Shown: one piece after another, positions 32,792 to 38,417 of the stretch | How the letters are laid out: the number at the start of each line of letters is the position of its first letter | How positions within the stretch are numbered: the first letter of the stretch is position 1 | NCBI GenBank assembly: GCA_902809935.1 | Contig: LR778134.1 | Coordinates: forward strand, 806,001 to 870,000 | Reading direction: 5' to 3' | Length of the DNA stretch: 64,000 bases | Source: Ruminococcaceae bacterium BL-4 | Lineage (GTDB): Bacteria > Bacillota > Clostridia > Oscillospirales > Acutalibacteraceae | Notes under the pieces: model-generated | The model's input: the letters and a program-made list of their open reading frames with translations, nothing else | The model's database searches: none | Told to the model about the DNA's origin: nothing | Made by a program: the position numbers and the translations under genes

Positions 32792-34009
32792 TTATTCGTT
32801 GCGAAAAACTGTACCGCTTGGTACTTTGGTGTGTGAAGGAACGGTCATGCTTTTGGCTACCGTGGCAGAACAGTCTATGTGACTGTATTCTGAAACCACC
32901 GCGTTGACGTCAATGACACTTGCAGATGAAATAATGCATCCGCGATGAACAACGGCATTGGCGCCGATGATGCTTTTGGCTTCCACGATGGTTGCTTCTC
33001 CCACATGGCAGCTTGTACTGAGTGTTGCCATAGGATGAATAAGCGTTGGCAGAATATATCCAGCGTTTTCTAAAGCGTTGATATATTTTTCCCGCAATTC
33101 CGCATTGCCGAAGCTAACAAATGCAATCGGAAACTGCGCGACATATTTTTTGAGATTGATGCAGGTGTCAATGGCAAGCGGATTATTCGGGTTATCGTCA
33201 AGAAATGCGATTTTTTCAAAGATGCCAATCGCTTCTGCGGTTTCCTTAACCACTTGTCCCTGACTGCCCGCACCCAAAATCAGCAGGTTCATTCGCTTGC
33301 ACTCGGGTTTCTGCGAAGCTGGTTTTTCATAGCTTTCTGTAAATTGATTCAAGGCGTTCAGTGCCGCCGGATTTGGAGTCATATATTTTTCATAGCGCTT
33401 TTGCATATCGCGAAAGTTGCGAGTTCCGCTGTAATAGCAGAGAGTGTAAACATCAACGTGCTGTTCCAATCCGCGTCGGATAAAAGCTTCACGCAGCTTA
33501 GAGCTGGTGACCGGCTCTGCTTTGATGTTGCATTTTCTTCCGATGGAGGTCAGCAGATTTTGCATGACATATGGACTTGCACTCTGCGTTGTTCCTGACA
33601 GAAGGTAGCAGTCTCCAGAAGAGAATAAGTGCCGATTTTCTCGGAACAGATTGATTACATGATTCGGCATCTGCAAAATACGCACCTTTTCTGCAGGGAT
33701 GATTTGAAAACACTTGTTTTTTTGCAAGGACAAAGACTGTGTGATTTGCAGTGTCCCCTGAATGAAATCCACATCCGAAACTTTAAGCGGAACGATTTCC
33801 GAAATGGTCAGCCCCATGTGCAGAGAAAGATAGGCTGCGAGTTTGCGTGGCTCTATATCAGTGGTCAGCTCATGCTCTATTTGCATACATTGTTTTTCCG
33901 TCAGCATGGTTTCCATCTCTCGTTTCAATAAAGTAAACATTATTGAAAGGTCATGAAGTGCGGAAAAACGCACTTTGTGACCTTTCGTTGTAATCAAGGG
34001 TAACTGCAT
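32792..34009 (-). CDS. Degenerate tyrosine-recombinase domain fused to a NeuD/PglD-like acetyltransferase
   Basis: A single 405-codon frame. Residues about 35-215 have the tyrosine-recombinase catalytic fold: GLTISEIVPLKVSDVDF (66-82) is the box I pattern but with Thr68 where the first catalytic Arg belongs. SSKLREAFIRRG (169-180) is box II with Arg173 kept but its His replaced. QKRYEKY keeps a Tyr at 206, while the usual LGH is YSG. The domain is therefore probably not a working recombinase. After a 25-residue linker, residues 240-405 are a NeuD/PglD acyltransferase: LLILGAGSQGQVVKET nucleotide-sugar domain, then hexapeptide repeats (IVEAKSIIGANAVVHRGC) with a candidate catalytic His at 377. 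The second half is shorter than usual, missing about one coil. Met240 has no ribosome site, so separate translation is unlikely. It is the first gene of the polysaccharide operon. The true start may lie downstream of 34009 (see the hairpin). Confidence 0.82.
   Translation of the reverse strand: MQLPLITTKGHKVRFSALHDLSIMFTLLKREMETMLTEKQCMQIEHELTTDIEPRKLAAYLSLHMGLTISEIVPLKVSDVDFIQGTLQITQSLSLQKNKCFQIIPAEKVRILQMPNHVINLFRENRHLFSSGDCYLLSGTTQSASPYVMQNLLTSIGRKCNIKAEPVTSSKLREAFIRRGLEQHVDVYTLCYYSGTRNFRDMQKRYEKYMTPNPAALNALNQFTESYEKPASQKPECKRMNLLILGAGSQGQVVKETAEAIGIFEKIAFLDDNPNNPLAIDTCINLKKYVAQFPIAFVSFGNAELREKYINALENAGYILPTLIHPMATLSTSCHVGEATIVEAKSIIGANAVVHRGCIISSASVIDVNAVVSEYSHIDCSATVAKSMTVPSHTKVPSGTVFRNE
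33946..33985 (-). promoter_or_regulatory. Long hairpin near the start of the operon's first gene
   Basis: Arms 33946-33962 and 33969-33985 pair over 17 positions with only a two-base mismatch (AAAGGTCA and AAGTGCG blocks), around a six-base loop. In the mRNA it would form about 35 bases after the predicted transcription start. If translation starts at 34009 it falls in codons 9-22; if it starts at Met24 or Met35 it is a 5' leader structure. No T-run follows, so it is not a simple terminator. Confidence 0.6.
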
Positions 34010-34024
34010 AAATGCTTTTTATAT

Positions 34025-34053
34025 ATTATACAGTGTGCTTTTAATAATATCTA
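34025..34053 (-). promoter_or_regulatory. Predicted promoter of the polysaccharide operon
   Basis: On the minus strand TAGATA (34048-34053, four of six -35 bases), 17 bases and a perfect TATAAT (34025-34030). Transcription would start near 34018, leaving only about ten bases before the ATG at 34009 and no Shine-Dalgarno sequence. That argues either for a leaderless message or for a start further inside the gene. Confidence 0.55.
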
Positions 34054-34506
34054 CATTTTTACGTAATTTTCATTTACAAATTTTTTCTTTGATCATCTTA
34101 AAGTTAAACTTCGTCTGGATTTAACTCACTATGGAGCTAACTTGCAAATATATTGTAAGAAACGCCCACCCTTACAAAAAGGATGAGCGTGATATATCAA
34201 AGAAGATGCCGGAAATCTTTGCTTAATTGTAGGAGGAGCAGCAGGCTTTATGTTTGATAGAAAACACTGAAAAGTCGCTAAACGGCTATCCAATGTGGCC
34301 TTTTTGGTGCACCCATGGGGATTCGAATCCCGAATCTTTTGATCGATCAGTAGAAATATGAATTCATAATAAAAAAATTTGTGTGGAAACCGATTTCATC
34401 AATGGAAGAAATATAAAACTATTTCCTTTATTTATTAATTATGGCGTTGACTAAACATAAAGTATAGATTATTATACATATAAATAAATAATTTACATAA
34501 TATTTT
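34054..34506. other. Intergenic region with a stem-loop and a tRNA relic
   Basis: About 450 bases between the polysaccharide operon and the small-protein cassette. It holds a stem-loop at 34162-34190 (ACGCCCACCCTT-type arm, two mismatches), a plus-strand reading tail ending LIVGGAAGFMFDRKH-stop at about 34259-34270 that looks like the end of a lost small protein, and the tRNA-Arg fragment at 34273-34345. The last 150 bases are very AT-rich and probably contain the promoter of the gene at 34507, but I see no strong match. Confidence 0.5.
34273..34345 (-). pseudogene. tRNA-Arg 3'-end fragment with flanking sequence (att-like)
   Basis: The minus strand here repeats the 3' third of the tRNA-Arg gene at 35980-36056: T-arm GATTCGAATCCC, acceptor strand and CCA (CCA at 34305-34307). 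It also repeats the downstream 23 bases (34273-34295 identical to 35947-35969). The 5' two thirds of the tRNA are absent and the acceptor has changes, so it is no functional tRNA. Such a fragment in direct orientation 1.67 kb from an intact tRNA is the usual footprint of site-specific integration at a tRNA 3' end. Confidence 0.8.
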
Positions 34507-34764
34507 ATGCATTATTTATTATTGAAAAAAATTATCAGTTGTGTTTGTGTTACTTCATTAATTATGGTTCTTTATTGTGCAAATGCTTTTGCAAGTTTAC
34601 CACCTTTTTCTCAAAGTCAAATGAGTTTTTCGGAAGTACAAGAATTTGAGAGAATGACTAACGATGAGCTAAAAGAATATATGCTTTCTCATGGCTATAC
34701 TGAAGCAGAAGCTAATAAATATTATGGATGCTATTTGACAGGAGTTGTATCAGATGAGCGATAA
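34507..34764 (+). CDS. Small secreted protein, unknown
   Basis: An 85-residue product, not recognised. Its N-terminus is a clear signal peptide: LLLKKIISC, a hydrophobic core VCVTSLIMVLYC and a likely cleavage site after ANAFA. The mature part is about 54 residues and acidic, with MTNDELKEYMLSHGYTEAEANKYYG, split here as ELKEYMLSHGY and TEAEANKYYG. A TTG at 34525 giving MKKIISCVC is an equally good start; neither has a clear ribosome site. The gene overlaps the start of the next small membrane gene, so they form one operon of four. It might be a secreted peptide or a membrane-complex subunit; function unknown. Confidence 0.65.
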   Translation: MHYLLLKKIISCVCVTSLIMVLYCANAFASLPPFSQSQMSFSEVQEFERMTNDELKEYMLSHGYTEAEANKYYGCYLTGVVSDER

Positions 34765-35089
34765 GGGGACAGATTCTAAATTCATGGACCAATGGAAAAA
34801 GTCCGTCGCAATTTCTGTGATTTCGTGTACGGCTTTAGGGATTTTTGCTTTTCTGATGGATCGGTTTTATGGAACAGACTTTTTTAGAGAACGTCTTTGG
34901 CTTCGGATTTTAATGATGGTTGGGATATTTGCAACGCTGCTTCCGAATAAAAAGTTACATGATGAAACGGGACTCAGTTATTGGACCCTCGACTTGTGGC
35001 AAGATAGTACAATGATGGTGCTGTCAATTCTTTATACAATCGAGTTCTTTCTGTTAGGAAGATATGTTTTTTACACCATCAACCATTGA
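34754..35089 (+). CDS. Small membrane protein A
   Basis: A 111-residue protein, not recognised. ATG 34754 lies ten bases after AGGAG, so I prefer it to the TTG at 34745. It has a hydrophilic start (MSDKGTDSKFMDQWKKS) and three likely membrane segments at about residues 17-37, 53-66 and 85-105, ending GRYVFYTINH. Only its last 11 codons survive in the left copy at 14947-14982. It overlaps the preceding secreted-protein gene by 11 bases and is followed after 15 bases by the next membrane gene. Confidence 0.68.
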   Translation: MSDKGTDSKFMDQWKKSVAISVISCTALGIFAFLMDRFYGTDFFRERLWLRILMMVGIFATLLPNKKLHDETGLSYWTLDLWQDSTMMVLSILYTIEFFLLGRYVFYTINH

Positions 35090-35104
35090 AGGAGGAGAGG
35101 TTCT

Positions 35105-35395
35105 ATGAGTGAAAAAAGAATAACAGATTTTATTTTACCGATTGTTGTGCTTCTCCTGAATCTTGTGCTGATTAGTTTCCTTTTATGGCCATCCGCGGCA
35201 AAATTATTTGGGAATCCATGGGTGATAGCAGCGTTTGTTAGTTATTTTGTACTTTCGTTTTTTTTAACACAGAAGCAGAAGAAAAAACAGCCGCAAGAAA
35301 AAAACATAAAATCGATTAAAACTCTCAATTTAGTAAATGAAGGGTTGGGATTTGTCCTTTTAGTGATCTTATTGACAAAACCATACCTGCATTAA
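35105..35395 (+). CDS. Small membrane protein B, right paralogue
   Basis: A 96-residue protein equal in length to the left copy at 15001-15291. It starts at ATG 35105 after AAGGAGGAGAGG. There are three hydrophobic segments and the same basic loop (QKQKKKQPQEKNIKSIK). Conserved positions between the copies cluster in LLWPSAAKLF, NPWVI, YFVLSFFLT and EKNIKSIK, suggesting those parts matter. No known family is recognised. Confidence 0.7.
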   Translation: MSEKRITDFILPIVVLLLNLVLISFLLWPSAAKLFGNPWVIAAFVSYFVLSFFLTQKQKKKQPQEKNIKSIKTLNLVNEGLGFVLLVILLTKPYLH

Positions 35396-35457
35396 TTCTT
35401 GTTGTAATGGAGAAGGCTGTTATGAAAATCTGATTTTAATAGTAAAGAAGGAATCCT

Positions 35458-35784
35458 ATGCAGCAACAATCAAGCAAGACAAAAAGTCTGTGGCATCTAT
35501 GTGCGCTGCTCTGCTTTCTTTGCGGGCTTATTTTTGCATGTAGTGCGATGCTTGTAACACTTAAAATGTATTCGATCTCCATTCCAATGGGAAAGGTTGG
35601 GATGGTAATTGGCTTAATTGGTGTCATTTTATATTGGATCATAATAGGAGGAGCGCCGGCAGCAGCCAATACAAAAGAAAAGCGAGAAGCGTTTAAACAG
35701 GATATATGGGTCAGACGTTCTATATTGTCTTTGAAAATTTGCCTTGGAATTGCGTTGATAGCGATTCTAATACGAACCCCTTAA
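35458..35784 (+). CDS. Small membrane protein C, intact copy
   Basis: A 108-residue protein starting at ATG 35458 (MQQQSSKTKSLWHLCALLCF); AAGGAAT lies upstream. Three membrane segments lie at about residues 12-38, 45-66 and 86-105. A glycine- and alanine-rich turn, IIIGGAPAAANTKEKRE, and a positively charged stretch KQDIWVRRS lie between the second and third. The left copy has a stop at codon 3. It is the last gene of the four-gene cassette, about 200 bases before tRNA-Arg. Function unknown. Confidence 0.7.
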   Translation: MQQQSSKTKSLWHLCALLCFLCGLIFACSAMLVTLKMYSISIPMGKVGMVIGLIGVILYWIIIGGAPAAANTKEKREAFKQDIWVRRSILSLKICLGIALIAILIRTP

Positions 35785-35894
35785 AAAAGAGGTTCGCTTC
35801 CGTAGGGCAGACCGAACAATCGATTCATAAGATTTACTTTCATAATCATTACTACGCCGTTACTACAGGAAAGCCAAAATAGGGAAAAGAAAAT

Positions 35895-35950
35895 CCGCAT
35901 CAGATAGTCAAAAAGTAGTCAAGATAAAAAATAAACCGCATCAAATAGTC
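35895..35950. repeat. Short direct repeats beside the tRNA terminator
   Basis: CCGCATCAGATAGTC (35895-35909) and CCGCATCAAATAGTC (35936-35950) repeat with one mismatch, 41 bases apart. The second is the 3' arm region of the tRNA terminator. Together with the 34273 fragment they look like traces of repeated recombination at this tRNA end. Confidence 0.5.
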
Positions 35951-35975
35951 GCTAAACGGCTATCCAATGCGGTTT
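35924..35975 (-). terminator. Terminator of tRNA-Arg
   Basis: On the minus strand AAACCGCAT (35967-35975) pairs with ATGCGGTTT (35933-35941), with a second small stem inside (TAGCCG/CGACTA), followed by a T-rich tail. It starts five bases after the tRNA CCA end. Confidence 0.75.
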
Positions 35976-35979
35976 TCTT

Positions 35980-36056
35980 TGGTGCGCCCACGGGGATTCG
36001 AACCCAGGACCTCTTGATTCGTAGTCAAGCACTCTATCCAGCTGAGCTATGAGCGC
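35980..36056 (-). tRNA. tRNA-Arg (anticodon ACG)
   Basis: Seventy-seven bases forming a full cloverleaf on the minus strand: acceptor GCGCTCA with TGGGCGC (one G-U/mismatch position), D-arm TAGCTCAGCTGGATAGAGT, anticodon stem CTTGA/TCAAG around loop CTACGAA giving anticodon ACG, T-arm GGGTTCGAATCCC, and an encoded CCA. A34 is normally edited to inosine in tRNA-Arg(ACG). The 3' end is duplicated at 34305. Confidence 0.96.
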
Positions 36057-36108
36057 ATAAGCTATCATCTTGACAGCTTTTTCATTATAGACAATCTATT
36101 AAAAAAAG

Positions 36109-38145
36109 TCAAGTGCTTTTTTCGGAATCTGACTTTTGGGAATCTATTTTTTGAAGAAAATCCATCAGCTGTTCTTTGATTACAGGCTTTTCTTCGCTCT
36201 CTAGAATCTGGTCTTTGATGGACTCGATTGTTTCATTGAAAGAGGGAGCTGGCAGCGTTTCTAAAGAAGGATTTGGCCCTGCAATTTTTCTGCGCGAGAG
36301 TAAGAGAATCCCCTGCGCTTCGAGGGTTACACTGCCGTTTCGGTCTGGTTCCGGCCCAAATTCAACCTGTGCCGTTCGCCAGTCGTTGGGAAGATAGAAA
36401 GGTTTTTCCGAATCTGCCGCATTAACGGCGATTAGAAGCTGATCGCGTGGATTGCTGCGGGTATAGATCAGCAGATGACCGCTTGCGTGAATCGGCTGAA
36501 AATCCCCTTCTTTTAAACAGGAAAACTCTTTACGAAGGAAACCTAACCCACGGTACCATTCCAAAAGATCGGCGTCTTCGTTTCCCCATGGATAAACTCG
36601 GCGGTTAAAAGGATCTCGATAACCTTCCATACCGGCTTCATCCCCATAATAAAGGCATGGAACTCCCGGCAGTGTGTATTGAATGAGGGATGCTGCTTTA
36701 AGCCTTTCAACTCCATGAGCCCGCTGCTCTTCCGAGAGCTTTTGCTCGCTCTGCCATTTTCGGTTATGCCCGTTAAGTGGTTCTCCGCCTAATGCACTCA
36801 AAGCCCGCTCGGTATCGTGCGTTCCAATATGATTCATGAGAATTCGAATCGTTTGCGGTGGATAATTTTCTAAAATCTCCGTGATGGATTCCATGATCTG
36901 TGCTGCGTCCTGCCCAGAGAGAAAACCTAAAATCGCATTGCGAAATGGATAATTCATGACACTGTCAAGTTGATTCCCTAAAAGGTATCGTCGCCTTTTT
37001 CCATAATCGTATTTTGTGGTGGCGTCTTCCCAGACTTCTCCAAGAATAACTGCATCCGGATTTTCTTCCCGTGCAGCTTTGCGGATGTCTTCCAGAAAAT
37101 CGTCAGGCAGTTCATCTGCAACATCTAAGCGCCATCCAGAAGCTCCGGCGCGGATCCATTTGCGAATAATTCCGTCTTTTCCAGTGATATAATTACGGTA
37201 ATCCGGATTTTCTTCGTTTACATCGGGCAAGGTATTAAAATTCCACCAGCATTCATAATCGTTTGGCCAGTTATGAAAACGATACCACGAATAATAGGGG
37301 GAGTTTTTGCTTTGATAGGCTCCGGGCTCCGGATAACGACCTTCCCGGTTAAAATAAATGCTGTCGCTGCCGGTATGATTGAAGACACCGTCAATGATTA
37401 CATGGATTCCGAGCTTTTTGGCTTCTCTGCAAAGAGTGCGAAAATCCTCCTCATTGCCGAGGAGCGGGTCGATTTTTTCATAGTTTGCTGTGTTGTAGCG
37501 ATGATTGGAATGAGCCTCAAAAATTGGGTTTAAATAAATGCAGGTGACTCCTAACCCTTTTAAATAATCCAGCTTTTGAGTGATTCCAGGGAGATCGCCT
37601 CCAAAATAGTCGTTATTTTTGACGATTCCCTTTTCACTGGACTGCCAGATTGGTTCTTCGTCCCATTTTTTATGAAGCATTCGGTCGTTTGGGACATTCA
37701 ATTTTTCTTTGCCGGAAGCAAAAAAGCGGTCAGGAAAAATTTGGTACATCACACCGCCAGAAAGCCAATCCGGCGTGCGGTAGGTATGCTCAAAAACGGT
37801 CAGCTGCCAGAGCCTCCCAGTAGGACCGTGAAAAGCGGAATCTTCGCCGTCTGTTCCTCGATAAAGGTCCTGCCAGCCGCGCCATGTGTTCACCTGAAAA
37901 TGATAGAAATAGAGTCCTTCTTCCTGAGGAATAAAATGGCATTCCCACCATTCAAAGTTTTCCCCGTTCATTCCGCACCAGAAAAGGTCCAGCGTGGAAA
38001 GACTCTGATTCTGGTCGTGCAGAACCAAAAGCCGCACTGCGCTGACCCGTAAATCGCGCGGCATGGTAACGCGAAAATGAACGGGCTGATGATCGCCTAC
38101 GGCCCCGATAGGACTGCGATAAGACAGACTGCGTGAATTAAACAT
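36109..38145 (-). CDS. GH13 alpha-amylase family enzyme (neopullulanase-like)
   Basis: A 678-residue cytoplasmic enzyme without signal peptide. I start it at ATG 38145 (MFNSRSLSYRSPIGAVGDHQ) behind GAGGA. A beta-rich N-terminal domain (to about residue 135) precedes the TIM barrel, which opens GGVMYQIFPDRFF. The catalytic set is visible: region I DGVFNHTG, nucleophile Asp in GWRLDVADEL, acid/base Glu in ILGEVWED and third Asp in NHIGTHDTER. GVPCLYYGDEAGMEGYRDPFNRR follows as GVPCLYYGDE and the calcium-free loop. It likely debranches or hydrolyses maltodextrins. It is divergent from glycogen phosphorylase, supporting a role in intracellular glycogen or maltodextrin use. Confidence 0.92.
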   Translation of the reverse strand: MFNSRSLSYRSPIGAVGDHQPVHFRVTMPRDLRVSAVRLLVLHDQNQSLSTLDLFWCGMNGENFEWWECHFIPQEEGLYFYHFQVNTWRGWQDLYRGTDGEDSAFHGPTGRLWQLTVFEHTYRTPDWLSGGVMYQIFPDRFFASGKEKLNVPNDRMLHKKWDEEPIWQSSEKGIVKNNDYFGGDLPGITQKLDYLKGLGVTCIYLNPIFEAHSNHRYNTANYEKIDPLLGNEEDFRTLCREAKKLGIHVIIDGVFNHTGSDSIYFNREGRYPEPGAYQSKNSPYYSWYRFHNWPNDYECWWNFNTLPDVNEENPDYRNYITGKDGIIRKWIRAGASGWRLDVADELPDDFLEDIRKAAREENPDAVILGEVWEDATTKYDYGKRRRYLLGNQLDSVMNYPFRNAILGFLSGQDAAQIMESITEILENYPPQTIRILMNHIGTHDTERALSALGGEPLNGHNRKWQSEQKLSEEQRAHGVERLKAASLIQYTLPGVPCLYYGDEAGMEGYRDPFNRRVYPWGNEDADLLEWYRGLGFLRKEFSCLKEGDFQPIHASGHLLIYTRSNPRDQLLIAVNAADSEKPFYLPNDWRTAQVEFGPEPDRNGSVTLEAQGILLLSRRKIAGPNPSLETLPAPSFNETIESIKDQILESEEKPVIKEQLMDFLQKIDSQKSDSEKST

Positions 38146-38299
38146 TAGTTGTTCCTCGGTTCTAATCATTCGGCTGCAAATTACTTTTAGTTTAATAGAT
38201 TCTGTTTTGGATTGCAACTTTTTGCAAAAGGAAAATATAGAGGAAAACGAAAAGGCATGAATATGTTTGATGCGTTAGATGTAAAATTATTTTGGATTG

Positions 38300-38328
38300 T
38301 TGCAACGTAACGGGATTTATTTTATAAT
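38300..38328 (+). promoter_or_regulatory. Predicted promoter of glgP
   Basis: TTGCAA (38300-38305), a 17-base spacer and TATAAT (38323-38328). The transcript would have an 80-base leader containing a small hairpin (GAAAGCC 38372-38378 with GGCTTTC 38396-38402) just before the GGAGGAG ribosome site. Confidence 0.75.
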
Positions 38329-38417
38329 TGAAACAATTTGACTTTGTGAATTTTCGAACAAAAACATTAAAGAAAGCCGGCAGCAATCCGAATGAGGCTT
38401 TCATTGGAGGAGCGCAA

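Larger units (their letters stand above)
35054..35784 (+). repeat. Right copy of the ~0.73-kb direct repeat
   Basis: Matches 14947-15691 in the same orientation. Here the three small membrane genes are intact and are preceded by a fourth, secreted-protein gene, so this copy is probably the functional or ancestral one. Confidence 0.92.

Noticed and set aside
33240-33290. Separate acetyltransferase gene starting at Met240 of the fusion
   Set aside because: No Shine-Dalgarno sequence precedes that ATG and the frame is open across the junction, so a fused product is the simpler reading.
37576-38052. Plus-strand frame of 158 codons inside the GH13 gene
   Set aside because: Antisense to conserved GH13 motifs; no independent support.
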